64,000 nt of DNA. Source: Branchipolynoe longqiensis. Taxonomy: Eukaryota; Annelida; Polychaeta; Phyllodocida; Polynoidae. The notes under the pieces are model-generated. The model saw only the letters and a list, made by a program, of their open reading frames with translations, was not told the DNA's origin and did no database searches. The stretch is from contig CM059200.1 in NCBI GenBank assembly GCA_030323885.1, forward strand, positions 1,107,436-1,171,435, written 5' to 3'. Both the position numbers and the translations under genes were made by a program. Below, piece after piece: positions 19,667 through 29,930 of the stretch; positions within the stretch are counted from its first letter, which is position 1, and the number at the start of each line of letters is the position of its first letter.

Positions 19667-20830
19667 GTTTTTTTTTTGATTGGGTGTTTATGCTGTCCAT
19701 AGCATATAAGCTCGGATGATCGGGCTTGTTTTCAATGCTGGGCAGTTATCGGTCTGTGTTTCTTAAGATTATGGTTTGTGGTTAGTGATCTATGTTAGTT
19801 TTTTTTTATGTTCTTGGTAAGAGTCTTCCTCTTTTTATTTTTTCCTACACTTAATTCTAGAGTAGCCTACTCTATTTACATATTATAGGCTTGTACGTAA
19901 TAGGTAGTTGGTTTATGTTTGGATTTTATGTTATCTGGCTGTTTTCTAGCAGGGGGTTACCTCTCATGGGCTGTCCAGCTGGTGGACCGTGACATACCAC
20001 ATGCCCCCTTGTGGAACAGCTTAGAGGGGGTTTCCTGGTTTTATTTTGCACAGATATTTTTTGTATGTTTTTAGGTCAGGAATTTGTCGTTCCTTTACCG
20101 TTTGTGGGTTCCATACTTTGGCAGCCATTTCCAGTGAGATTCTTTCATGAGCTTTGATTTGGCTTCTGGTCTGCCTTAGTAGTGGTACATTGTTTGCTCT
20201 GGTGTTCCTTAGTGGTTGGATTAGATGTTTATTGTCTTGACTGTATCCATATGCTAGGGTTTGTAGGTGGATTATTCTTCTGTTTTCTAATAACATTACT
20301 TTAGTTCTTTTGTGTATGTCATAGGTGGGGTGCAGTGTTGTCTACTTTGAGGCAGGTCTTCAGGGCCCTATTTAGCAGTATTCACAGGTTTTTTAGTAAT
20401 TCATATGTAAATGACATCCCCATAGTCGAAGTAGGGGAGCACAATACCGTTGAAGATTTTTATTGACATTTCTTGCGTCATATAGTTTCTTAGTTTTGCA
20501 AATAGCCACAGTTTATGGTTTATTTTTTGGATGATTTTTGTTATACATAGGTTGTAGTTTAGCTGGCTGTCCAGCTCTAGGCCTAGGTATTTGTAGTGAA
20601 TTATATTTTCTAATATTTGGTTTCCTAGCTTGCAATGTAGATTTCTTTCCAGCATTGATTTATGTGAGAAGAGCACTGTTTTGGATTTATTTGCATTGAT
20701 GGGTATTTTATTGTACTCACACCAGTCATCCAGCTTTAGTAGGAGTTTGTTCAGCTTAGTTATTACCTCTTCCTGTGTGTTTCCCTCTGCATATATGACT
20801 GTGTCGTCTGCATAATTCTTTTCATGACTG
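19667..20830 (-). mobile_element. 5'-truncated LINE with RT palm/thumb and C-terminus
   Basis: On the reverse strand the catalytic motif YADDTVIYAEGN is encoded at about 20785-20814 (TAT GCA GAC GAC at 20803-20814). It is followed by WCEYNKIPINANKSKTVLFS, then HYKYLGLELDSQLNYN at about 20560-20610 and LPYFDYGDVIY near 20405-20435. After a break at about 20300-20400 a second frame (20021-20296) gives the C-terminal part with LRNTRANNVPLLRQTRS and HERISLEMAAKVWN, ending in a stop. The fingers, endonuclease and 5' end are absent. The 3' UTR runs to a T10 run at about 19667-19677, the complement of a poly(A) tail. Palm catalytic residues survive, but truncation and at least one frame break make it inactive. 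RNase H is not visible. Confidence 0.85.
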
Positions 20831-21300
20831 TATTTATGAGAAGCTATGATGTAGTTTCATTTATTGCCATAGGCTTTGAGACACTTTCTGGACTGATATA
20901 ATTCTGCAGATTGCATCGATGTCAGTTAAATGTCGTCTGCGCTACATTATCCAAGTTAACGCGGAACGATTACTTCCAAATGAGCTAAGAATATTAAATG
21001 TGGGATACCAGCTACGTTCCAATGGACAAGCATGACGACTTTCAGTGAATAACTTTCCATTTGATAGATATTTATCGAATTCAGAACCCATTCACTGGGA
21101 GCAGACGACATTGTTTCAAGTTTGCGAGGTGGTTTGTTGGTAGCACGTGGCCATGCCTCGACCCGTATTAATCCCCGGGTTGCGTAGTTAGTAATAAAGT
21201 CAGCCGGGTGTAAGTAAGTGTGCCCATGTCATCAGTCGACACGCTAATATAAGGCACGCTCTCGTAGTTGTAAATCAACGCTACAGCAGCGGGCCATAAC
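20831..21300. other. No gene; satellite words
   Basis: AAATGTCGTCTGC at 20928-20940 (reverse) and GCAGACGACATTG at 21101-21113. The region near 21130-21300 is richer in CpG. No splice pair recognised. Confidence 0.45.
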
Positions 21301-21309
21301 TCACACACC

Positions 21310-21775
21310 GCCCGGGGCGGAGTGGGGGGGGGGAGATGGGAAGGGGTGGGGGTGGGGGGTGGGGGAGGTGTGGAGGTGGTGGTGGGGTGGGCGGAAGGGG
21401 GGGGGGAAGTGGAGAGGTGAGGAGGTGGTGGTGGGGTGAAGATGGGAAGGTGGTGGTGGGGCGAAGAGAGGTGTGGAGGGGTGGGGAGAGGGGAGGGGTG
21501 GGGAGAGGGGGAGGGGAGGGGAAAGGGTGGGGGAGAGGGGTGGGGGAGAGGGATAGGGACATGGGTGGGGAGACGCGAGGGGAGAGGGATGGAGAGAGGG
21601 ATGGAGAGATGGGTGGGGGAGATGGGTGGGGAGAGGGGAGGGGAAAGGGGTGGGGAGAGGGGGTGGGGAGAGGGGAGGGGAAAGGGGTGGGGGGAGGGGT
21701 GGGGAGAGAGTTGGGATGCGGGGTGGGGGGAGGTGAATGGGGAGTGATTTGACCAGTGGGTAGAGTGGTGGGGAG
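21310..21775 (+). repeat. GGGGAGAGGGG-type tract
   Basis: G-rich with GGTGGTGGGG, GAGAGGGGAGGGG and GATGGAGAGATGGG words and no fixed period. G-quadruplex-prone on the plus strand. Confidence 0.9.
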
Positions 21776-22130
21776 AAGGTTGGGGAGCGAGTGGGGGCAG
21801 GTGGGTAGGGAGTGATGTGAACCAGTGGGGAGAAGGGTGGGGGGGGGGGGAGAGTTGGGGAGCGTGGTCGGGGGAGGTGGGTGGGGAGTGAGTTGGACCA
21901 GTGGGGAGAGGGGTGTGGGGAGGAGTGAGATGTTGCTGAAGGCGGAGTGTGCTGTGCAGAATGCATGTGAGGGGAGTAGGTAAAGGGTGTGGGGAGTGAC
22001 GGGTTGACAGGTACCTGGTGGGTGCGACGAGGGGGGGGTGCTGGGGGGGGGGGGGGTCTGGGTGGTCCAGAGTGAGTCAGGGGAGCAGTGCTAATGGGAA
22101 TGGTCATGGAACAAGACGATGATGAGGTGT
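21776..22130 (+). repeat. G-rich tract with ACCAGTGGGGAGA units
   Basis: ACCAGTGGGNAGAGNGGTGG recurs at about 21751, 21821 and 21897, roughly a 75-bp unit (GGGGAGCG, GGTGGGTAGGGAGTGA). Less regular towards 22130. Confidence 0.8.
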
Positions 22131-23530
22131 GGAGGTGTGAAGGTGTGAATGTGTGGAGGTGAGGAGATGAGTTGGTGTGGAGGAAGGTAAGGGTGAGGTG
22201 GGGGGTGAGGTGGGGGTGAGTGGGGGTGAGGTGGGGGTGAGGTGGGATGACACAGAGGCTGACGTAGGGGTGCTGTGGGGGTGAGGTAGGGGTGAGGTGG
22301 GGGTGAGGTAAAGGTGAGGTGATGTAGGATAACACCCAGGCTGAGGTGGGGTGGGGTGGGGTGATGTGGGAGTGGGGTGGTGGTGAGGTAAGGGTGAGGT
22401 GGGGCTGAGGTGGGATGAGGCTGAGGTGGGGGTGTTGTGGTGTGAGGTGCGGATGAGGTAAGGTTAAGGTGGGGTGAGTTAGGGGTGAAGTGTGTTTTGA
22501 CGTGGGATGCCACCGATGCTGAGTGGGGGTGGTGTGGGGGTTGTGGGGGTGAGGTGGGGGTGAGGTGGGATGACAACGAGGCTGAGTGGGGTGGTGTGGG
22601 GTGAGGTGGGGGGTGAGGTAGAGGTTAGGTGGGGGTGAGGTAAGGGTGAGGTAAGGGTGAGGTGGGATGACACCGAGGCTGAGGTGAGGGTGGTGTGGGT
22701 GAGGTGGGGGTGAAGTAAGGGTGAGGTGGGGTTAAGGTGTGGGTAGGGTGAGGTTAGGTGGGGGTGAGGTGGGGGTGAGGTAGGGGTGAGGTAGGGGTGA
22801 GGTAGGGTGAAATGGGGGTGAGATGGGATGACACCGAGGCTGAGATGGGAGTGATGTGGGGTGAGGTGGGGCTTAAGTAGGGGTGAGGTAGGGGTGAGGT
22901 AGGGTTAGGTAGGGGTGAGGTGAGGGTGAGGGGGGATGAGGTGGCGGTGAGGTGGGATGACACCGAGGCTGAGGTGAGGTGGTGTGGGGGTGAAGTATGG
23001 GTGAGGTGTGGGTGCGGTGTGGGTGAGGTGGGGTGTGGCGGGGTTAAGGTGTGGGTAGGGTGAGGGTTAGGTGGAGGTGAGGGGGGGGTGAGGTGGGGTT
23101 CAGGTTTGGGTAGGGTGAGGGTTAGGTGGGGGTAGGGTGAGGGTTAGGTGGGGGTAGGGGTGGGGTGAGGTGGGGGTGAGGTGGAGGTGAGGTGGGGGTG
23201 AGGTGGGGTTCAGGTTTGGTAGGGTGAGGGTTAGGTGGGGGTATGGTGAGGGTTAGGTGGGGGTAGGGTGGGGTGAGGTGGGGGTGAGGTGGAGGTGAGG
23301 TGGGGGTGAGGTGGGGTTCAGGTTTGGGTAGGGTGAGGGTTAGGTGGGGGTAGGGTGAGGGTTAGGTGTGGGTAGGGTGGGGTGAGGTGGGGGTGAGGTA
23401 GGGGTGAGGTGGGGGTGAGGTGGGGGTGAGGTGGGGGTGAGGTGGGGTTAAGGTGTGGATAGGGTGAGGGTTTGGTGGGGGTGGGGTGGGGTTAAGGTAG
23501 GGGTAAGCGTGAGGCTGAGGTATAGTTGAC
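22131..23530 (+). repeat. GGGTGAGGT array with higher-order units
   Basis: About 1.4 kb of 8-9 bp GGGTGAGGT and GGTGAGGTA units. A longer marker, GATGACACCGAGGCTGAG, recurs at about 22242, 22326, 22506, 22569, 22665, 22826 and 22955. From 23040 another marker, GGTTCAGGTTTGGGTAGGG, recurs at about 23098, 23206 and 23314, an exact 108-bp period. Three superimposed levels of repeat. Confidence 0.95.
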
Positions 23531-23668
23531 CCTGGAGGCAATGAATGAACAATATTATATTGATGAAAGTTCAAAACTTCTGTTGTTCAACAATTTGTAT
23601 TCACATCTGTTTAAACCATTTAATATGCTGTTCACTTTCTATGTTTTCCTTATTTTTCTTGTCTGCAG
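23531..23668 (+). other. Candidate intron end (branch/polypyrimidine/AG)
   Basis: CTGTTCACTTTCTATG, TTTTCCTTATTTTTCTTG and TCTGCAG at 23625-23668 form a textbook animal 3' splice site: a branch-like CTGTTCAC, a 30-base pyrimidine tract and CAG. Confidence 0.4.
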
Positions 23669-23706
23669 AAGTGACTGATGGCGAAGACCTGAATGCTGCC
23701 CCGTAG
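23669..23706 (+). CDS. Candidate last coding exon of an unseen gene
   Basis: Directly after the strong acceptor at 23661-23668, one frame reads (x)VTDGEDLNAAP then TAG at 23704-23706. The acidic, short C-terminus is plausible but too brief to identify. If real, the rest of the gene lies upstream, beyond the 2.2 kb GGGTGAGGT array, so the array would be intronic. No clear AATAAA follows within 500 bases. Support is splice-site quality plus one open frame only. Confidence 0.25.
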
Positions 23707-23825
23707 CAGTGCTCACACCGAACATGGTATTGTGGTATGATAGAGCATTTTATTTCAGATTCCATTCAGCCTCACTCTGAAAGCAGCTCTTGCATCATCG
23801 CGTAACATATTCTGATATTCACCAG

Positions 23826-23920
23826 GGGGGGGGGGCGGGAATCCAATTGTTCTATTACTATTTGGGGTTGTTGGCCAGGTGCGTTTGTGTATATATATAT
23901 ATAATATATATATATATGTG
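23826..23920. repeat. G10 run and (TA)n tract
   Basis: G run at 23826-23835, and TATATATATATAATATATAT at 23890-23918. Confidence 0.9.
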
Positions 23921-24109
23921 TTGGTTTGTACCTGAGTTGGATATCAATAGACATGGTGGTGCTGGCAGGTCTGAGTGTAATTGCACTCAGGGCCTAACCC
24001 TTCTGCTGAGATAGGGGCCAACACACTCCAAAGGTCAAAGTTGGTTGTGGCCAGGGGGCCAGACAGCTCCTGGTGATGGGCAGACTACTGGTATCCATGG
24101 AGACCAGGC

Positions 24110-24240
24110 TTGCTGGATTCCTATTGGTTGAGACCAGGAATGCTAGATTGCTATTGGTAGAGAGAGGTGGCATGATACCCTACCAAGAACTCATGTAACT
24201 ATATAAGAATAACACTGAGGGCTGGACTCTCTCTTACACT
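24110..24240 (+). promoter_or_regulatory. Promoter-like: two reversed CCAAT boxes, TATA box, initiator
   Basis: CTATTGG occurs at about 24122 and 24152 (CCAATAG on the other strand, NF-Y type), followed by ACTATATAAGAATA at about 24197-24210 and a pyrimidine-rich CTCTCTTACACT about 30 bases later. Order and spacing fit a TATA-containing animal promoter or the U3 part of an LTR. Paired LTR ends were not found. Confidence 0.5.
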
Positions 24241-24398
24241 TTTACTCTCTTATTTTCCTCTCTTACTTTCTCTTTATCTGTATTGTTTTTCATCATAGCC
24301 TACATGCACAGCCACAGATCAGAGTACCTACTCTACAATCGTCTTGGAACAGTAACTACATGCAGCAACAAGTTCCTATAAATCTTGGTATTGACCAG
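24230..24398 (+). other. Candidate first exon with GT donor
   Basis: From the predicted start near 24230, the sequence runs to ATTGACCAG followed by GTAATT at 24399, a strong 5' splice site. An ATG at 24360-24362 in context AACTACATGC opens MQQQVPINLGIDQ up to the donor. Alternatively TTTTTCATCATAG at 24286-24298 is an acceptor and 24299-24398 is an internal 100-base exon, open in one frame (LHAQPQIRVPTLQSS...). Both readings give an open frame into the donor. I do not recognise the peptide. Confidence 0.35.
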
Positions 24399-24642
24399 GT
24401 AATTTATGATGACGTATAGATTGAGCTTGTATAATAATCATTATTCCAGTTTGATTTTGTTGCGATGTTTCATAAACATTTGTTGTCACTATTTCGGTTT
24501 TCACTTGTTTTCCTCTATTGCAGTTCTATACTGGTTAATGCTTGTCATCCATTGTCCAAACTAGTTTTGCGTCTTGTCACCGCTACCTTCCTACTGATTT
24601 TACCCTCACTTTTACCCATACTTTCACCCTCACATTAAAGCC

Positions 24643-24978
24643 CTGGTCACATAGCCGTTAGTGGACGTAGGTGAACGTAGTGGAGGCTAACGTAGTTGAA
24701 AGTAGTTGAACGTAGTTGAATGTAGTTGAATATCCCGGCATCCATACTTGTCCTTGATGTTAACTTGGTAATAACGTGGTTGAGCGGTGATCTCCAATTA
24801 AATTTGTGTAGATGTTCAAAAGAGCGGTATGTTAGAGGCTGAATTTGCATCAGTGATGTGAACCTACTGTAGCGAAGTCTAACGTAGTATTACATACCTC
24901 TTAAGGTATTCTAGTGTACTCTAGTGTACTCTAGTGTACTCTAGCATACTCTAGCATACTCTAGCATACTTTGACAAA
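24643..24978 (+). mobile_element. GTCACA-ended element, GTAGTTGAAC type, single half
   Basis: Starts GCCCTGGTCACATAGCCGTT, then GTGGACGTAGGTGAACGTAG and five GTAGTTGAA words. The middle (CATCCATACTTGTCC, TTAACTTGGTAATAACGTGG, TGTTCAAAAGAGCGGTATG, GGCTGAATTTGCATCAGTG) is shared with 58868-59262 and in reverse with 55783-56098. It ends with six CTCTAGCATACT/CTCTAGTGTACT words and CTTTGACAAAAC. Confidence 0.8.
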
Positions 24979-25009
24979 ACTATGGCCGTTCCACGTCACG
25001 CATGGCATG

Positions 25010-25062
25010 GTCACACAGCCGTTAGTGGACGATGTCCACTAACAGCTGTGTGACCAGGCTTA
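25010..25062. repeat. Near-perfect palindrome made of two element ends
   Basis: TGGTCACACAGCCGTTAGTG then GACGATGTCC then ACTAACAGCTGTGTGACCAG: two facing copies of the element terminus with almost no interior, able to form a stem of about 22 bp. It looks like an element collapsed by internal deletion. Confidence 0.8.
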
Positions 25063-25287
25063 TCCTTCATACTTACTGGGCGTGGTGACCAAATTGGTGG
25101 AACGCGGGAATATCATCCACATACTATTATATAAGAGCCAACATTGGAAAATGGGAAAGTGTAATCTTTCAGGCGAATTACGACATATTCGGTGAATCCC
25201 AACTTATTTCGCATATAGCACATTTCCACTTGGAAGCTAAGCCAGTGCACCACAATATATTACTGGTTAGAATGAGGGTAATGGATG

Positions 25288-25612
25288 CTTGTTGAAGTTT
25301 TACGTTCTGGCAACATCTAAGGTCATATCAGAACGGGTACCGATTTGTGACAGTGCACAGTCATGATGAGTTTATACTCCTGTCCCACTGGGAAATCAGA
25401 CCGCCGGCACCATGACCCGATATCCCATTCAGTCACATTATCCTGACACTGAGCTAACCAGTCCTTTCCCTATCCTATTAATGCCAAACAACTTGCTAGT
25501 AAGTGACAAGTTTCAATTTTATAAGTCATTGGTTTGACTCAACCAGGAAGCAAACTCCCAATTTCCAGCACGTGAGGCCGGCACTCTACAGATTCGACCA
25601 TCGCGCGCAGTA
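25288..25612 (-). mobile_element. SINE-A, nearly full length
   Basis: Reverse tail GATGTTGCCAGAACGTAAAAC, body complete, head read on the plus strand as CAACCAGGAAGCAAACTCCC and ending ATTCGACCATCGCGCGCAG. Confidence 0.9.
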
Positions 25613-25682
25613 GATGTGAGGGAAATAATGAGGGTTAATATGAGGGTACAAGTGAAGGTAAGAGTGAGTGAAGGCAAACACA

Positions 25683-26028
25683 CTATAACACTAAGACGGC
25701 TCACTCCCTATCTCTCCAATGGTTATGTAAATTGTGCAGTGCCACCTCGTGGTGGGTTTGTGTTTCACATGTAAACACATACAATTATATTATACATGAG
25801 ATAGGTAAGTATGAATACACATCAATATGAAATTGCTATGAACAAATACACATCATCATCAGCATCATCATCAGCATCGCCATCATCACACATCTTTCAC
25901 TTTCATATATACATTCATACATATAATATAGCACCTGTTTAACCAAGAGAACAGCCAGCGCACCAAGTGGTGGGTTTGATCATTTTGATTACACAATACA
26001 GGCCGAGTGAGCCGTCTTAGTATTATAG
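25683..26028 (+). mobile_element. MITE with 24-bp ends, CTATAACACTAAGACGGCTC
   Basis: Left end at 25683-25706 and right end at 26005-26028 are inverted copies differing at one of 24 positions. Inside, CCACCTCGTGGTGGGTTTG and CACCAAGTGGTGGGTTTGAT form similar subterminal words. A (CATCAT)n run lies at 25852-25885. No transposase. Confidence 0.85.
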
Positions 26029-26644
26029 GGTCTTTGGTGAAGGTAAGAATGAGGGTCAGATGAGGCGAACCACTGGAACACGCCTTCTGACCGAAGTGGT
26101 CGTGATAAGATAACAATCCTGGACGCTCAAAGTGTTTGAATTCTACAGCGCCAGAGGCGTGGAGCCAATCTACAAGGGTGGGAAGATAGCCGCAGATAGC
26201 GGAGATAGCAGATTGGTTCAGAATGACAAGTAAACAAGGTGTGAGATAAGGTGTGGCTGGTTCCCGGAAGGTTTCAGATGCAGAGATAAGAGTTCGCTGA
26301 ATTTCAGCAAGCAGGAACGCGGAGCCTGATTCAACTGCTCAACATCATATCACATGATCTTCAAACGTGTTACTGAAAGGTGGACTATGTATGGCTTAAC
26401 ACAATAGTGATATTCTAGAAATCTGAACTACATAGCGCCAAGACCTGTTAACAATATCCATGGGATACTTGGGGGAATGCTCTCAGAAAGATCAATTGCT
26501 GCATACTGGGTTGGCGCTTAATTATCTATATTCTGTGATGTCAGGCGCGGAAAGGATCTAGGTGAAATCACATGGGTAATAATGTATGTGGCGACTGTTC
26601 GCAGCTCAAACACTGCCATTATGTGATGTTGGGTCCGCAAAGGG
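26029..26644. other. No gene seen
   Basis: Single-copy looking sequence with GATAGC words near 26190-26215. No exon-like pair or known repeat recognised in about 600 bases. Confidence 0.4.
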
Positions 26645-26864
26645 ATATATGAAGAGCTCTTTTATGAAATGCGATAAGCGCCAATCCATGTTTCTAGATC
26701 ATATTTTGGAAAAGAGCTCATTGCATATATAATTAGCTGAAGAGCTCTTTATATATATATGAAGAGCTCTTTTTCAAAACACAATGTATGAACTTGGCAT
26801 TGGCATTGCAAACCCGTTTTTTGGATTGGCGCTTATCGCGTCTTGGAAAAGAGCTCTTCATATG
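26645..26864. repeat. Inverted repeat with AAGAGCTCTT palindromes
   Basis: GCGATAAGCGCCAATCC (26671-26687) and GGATTGGCGCTTATCGC (26823-26839) are perfect inverted copies, extended on the outer side by ATATGAAGAGCTCTTTT and AAAAGAGCTCTTCATAT. Between them AAGAGCTC recurs at about 26715, 26744 and 26763. The whole 220 bases can fold into a long stem with loops, a MITE-like or hairpin element. Confidence 0.85.
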
Positions 26865-26867
26865 AAA

Positions 26868-26976
26868 TCAGACAGTATCAATTTCATAACTCATTGGTTT
26901 GACTCAACCAGGAACCGAACTGCCAATCTCCCGCATACGAGGCCCACGCTCTACAGATTCGGCTACCGCGCCCAGT
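26868..26976 (-). mobile_element. SINE-A head only
   Basis: ACTCATTGGTTTGACTCAAC, AGGAACCGAACTGCC and GATTCGGCTACCGCGCCCAG: a reverse tRNA-like head and linker, cut at the CAGTATCAATTT point where the hairpin begins. The hairpin may have replaced the body. Confidence 0.8.
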
Positions 26977-26980
26977 TCAA

Positions 26981-27140
26981 ACAAAGTTTGGATTAACCTA
27001 TTGTTTGGTTTAACCAAGCTTGGTTTAACGGGTTGTACTGTAGTAATATACCCATAAGTGTGTCTCATCCATGATATAACACATTCCACTGCTAGCAACA
27101 TTCAAATAAAATCAGACAATGCTTTCACAATTATGTTCTG
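26981..27140 (+). mobile_element. Pogo-like right end plus duplicated flank
   Basis: 26981-27040 holds TTTGGTTTAACCAAGCTTGG and ends AACGGGTTGTACTG then TA. 27053-27140 matches 19573-19666 (GTGTCTCATCCATGATATAA, CACATTCCACTGCT). Confidence 0.8.
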
Positions 27141-27411
27141 TCTCTATCTCATTTCTACTATTTTCTCCCACACTGAAATTCTCACTTTCAGGAAACATGT
27201 AAAGCCCTTCTCTTAACACGTTCAATTCCATAACGAACCTACTTTCATCTCTGTCCGCAACTTAAGACATAATATTCTTCGCAAGGCACGCGCTGCAGCA
27301 CTGATATTTGTTGTATTCACAGGAATAAAATGTGTAAACAAAAAGAGAGAAACAACATGGGATTGTGTTACTTGCGAATCCACAAAGATCTGTTAGTCAT
27401 GTTAGTAAACC
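27141..27411. other. No recognised feature
   Basis: AT-rich single-copy looking sequence without exon signals. Confidence 0.35.
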
Positions 27412-27745
27412 TGGTTGGTTGGTTGTTGGAGTTTTACGTCCTGACAACATATAAGGTCATATCAGGACGGGTACCCATTTGTGACAGTGCACAGTCATAG
27501 TGATTTTATAGTACTGCCCCACTTGCAAATCAGGCAGCCAGCCCCATGACCCGATATCCCACTCAGTCACATTATGCTGACAGTGAGCCAACCAGTCCTT
27601 GCGCTATCCTATTAATGCTGAGCGCCAGGCTAGGAAGCGACAAGTATCAATTTTATAAATCATTGGTTTGACTCTGGTGACGTCAGTGGGATATCGATCT
27701 TCTGCACGCGAGCCCACGTTCTCCTGATTCGGACAAGGCGTCCGG
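27412..27745 (-). mobile_element. SINE-A, head worn
   Basis: Tail reverse ATGTTGTCAGGACGTAAAAC with CCAACAACCAACCAACC end. Body complete. The linker CAAACCAATGATTTATAAAA is kept, but the B box is replaced by a diverged stretch near 27675-27700. Confidence 0.85.
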
Positions 27746-27971
27746 TGTTAGTGCACCTTGGTGACATGTTAGTACCATGCGCTGCCTTATTGGCCGGGCT
27801 TACTGCTGTATCGCAGAGTTGGTATCCATCACGATGAAGCGCCCATTTTGGCCTAATGTCATCACACTTCCAGTACATCAGGGATTAGGGACCTGACCCC
27901 AGCTGGGCGGGTTCCCTGACGACAGAGTCCGATGGTTTTGAGATTTTCTCATTTTCTGAGGTAATTATATT

Positions 27972-28275
27972 AGGTTGATCATTATAATCTATCTCAGTTT
28001 AGTTTGAAGTAACTTTTATTTTACATGGCTAACTTTTCAGATATTTGAAATCAAAACATGCCAAGTTAATGTTTGGCAAACACGCCAAAACTCTGACACC
28101 ATAGTCTTCAGCAGGAGCAGGTCCGATTAGATGACCTCAGGATTGCTTTCTATGCAGCGACAAATGTTTAAGAAGTGCACCAGTATTTAAGTTAGATATG
28201 TAGAATCAAATCTAGATAATTGTTTTGATTTTGAAAATTTGATGTTTTCATCGGACTATGCAACTTTAATCTAAC
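27972..28275 (+). mobile_element. Rep1, copy 2
   Basis: TTGATCATTATAATCTATCT start, AAGTAACTTTTATTTTACATG, GAGATATTTGAA-type block, AAAACATGCCAAGTTAATG, TTAGATATGTAGAATCAAAT, GGACTATGCAACTTTAATCTAAC end. Confidence 0.8.
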
Positions 28276-29340
28276 GGCTCCTGCATCTCCCGCCTCCGTC
28301 CCCACTTCCCCACTTCTCCCCTCCCCCCTCTCCACTCACAGTCAGTTTGCACCCTTCCCACCCTCCTCACATCTCACTCCCCTTCTCACCGACTCACCAC
28401 CCCCTCATCCCCCACTCCCCTTCACTCTTCTCCCACCTCTCACCTTTCCCCTCTCACCCATCCCTCTTCTCCCATCCCCTCCCTCTCAGACTCCTCCCCT
28501 ATCCTCCCTCTTTCTCCCCTCCTCCAACCCCTTCCCCCTCTCACCCTCCCCTTCCGCTCTCCCCCCCCCCCTCCCCCAAACCCCCGCTCTCCTCCTTCTT
28601 GTCCTTTCCCCCGTCACCCCTCCCCCTCCGCTCCCCTCTCACCCCCTACCCACTTACCAATCTGCCCCGCTCCCTCCCTCCTCCCCACTTCCCTTTCCCT
28701 CTCACCGCTCTCCCTCTCCTCCCTCCTCTCCATGCCTTCCCTTCCCACCCCTCTCCCCGCTCCCCTCCCGCCCTCCCCACTTCCCTTTCCCTCTCACCCC
28801 TCCCCGTCCGCTCCCCTCCCAGCCTTCGCCCCTCTTACCCCTCTCCCTCCCCTCCCTCCTCTCCATCCCTTCCCTTCCCACCCCTCTCCCGCTCCCCTCC
28901 CTCCGCCCACTCCCTTTCCCTCCGACCCCTCTCCCCCGCTCCCCTCCCTCCTTCCCACTCCCCTTCCTGCTCCCCTTCCTGCTCTCCATCACCCTCGCTG
29001 CCCCCACTCCCCTTCCCTCTTCCCCACTCCTTCCCCTCCCTCCTTCCCACCTCTCATCCCCCACTCCTCCGTCACTTCCTCTACCCCCTCACTCTCCTTC
29101 CACCTCTCACCCTCTCCCCCTCTCACCCTCCCCTCTGCCCCCTTCTCCTCCTTCCCCACCCTTTCAACTCCCCATCCTCCCCCATCCCCCACTCCCTCTC
29201 ACACACCACTACCCCCTTCACTCTCCTTACACCTCTCACCCTGTCCCCCTATTACCCCTCCCCCCGCGCCACACGCCATCCCCCATCACTCTCACCCACC
29301 CCCCCTATCCCCTGCCCCCCCCCCCCCCGCCCCCGCTACC
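28276..29340 (-). repeat. Polypyrimidine tract, about 1.06 kb
   Basis: Plus strand is about 95 percent C or T with CA interruptions (CTCCCCTCCC, CCCACTTCCC, TCTCACCCCTC words). The G-rich strand is the minus strand here, opposite to most arrays in the window. Some segments recur, e.g. CTCTCCATNCCTTCCCTTCC at about 28727 and 28860. Long frames of Pro/Ser/Leu peptides (336 codons and others) come from composition. Confidence 0.95.
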
Positions 29341-29930
29341 AGACCCCGGCAATATAACGCTCGTAATTCCTTAGAACTTCATCGCCTCTCATCACCATGT
29401 ATTTATTAACATCAATGATCACCGTCAATACTACCCCCTCCACGAGCCCTGCCAGTAATCATCAACAGAAGGCTTATAACCCGCTCCCTGCTGAAGGGTC
29501 CGGGCCCTCCTACGTCACGCCCGTCACAGTGACGTAGTCACTTCAAGGTGCAACGTCATGTTCTATTTGTCGGTGACTTACTCAACTGCTGGTTTGAGGG
29601 TCATGTACGTCACCATGTACGTCACGGGTAGATCAGATAGGCCAGAATAGTCCTATAATAATTCACACATAGAAAACTCGCTACAAAGTAGATACATCGC
29701 AACCACTTAGTCAGCTAAATTTGGATTATACCTAAACCCAGCTTTAGAAAACTACCTAAAAGGCCACATACATAATATTAAATGCATGGTCCCGACTAGA
29801 TATAGTAAAAACACTTAACAGAGAATGCTACCCAAAACAAGTGGCCCTAGTGGGAAGATTTGAACAATTTCAACCGATGTGGTATTTCTCACCTCTGACA
29901 ACATAAACACTGAAACACGTTCTCTGCAGA
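29341..29930. other. Single-copy sequence with a cluster of CRE-like sites
   Basis: TACGTCA or TGACGTA occurs at about 29511, 29530, 29606 and 29618. CTACGTCAC (29510-29518) and GTGACGTAG (29529-29537) are inverted copies. CGTCATG near 29556 adds a half-site. The cluster fits CREB/ATF-type binding. No promoter core or exon recognised. Confidence 0.45.

Noticed and set aside
21301..22335. 344-codon Pro/Ser/His-rich minus frame
   Set aside because: Product of GGGTGAGGT and GGGGAGAGG composition; neighbouring frames give equally long peptides.
28347..29409. 336- and 225-codon Pro/Ser/Leu frames on plus
   Set aside because: Polypyrimidine composition; no motif, no splice context.
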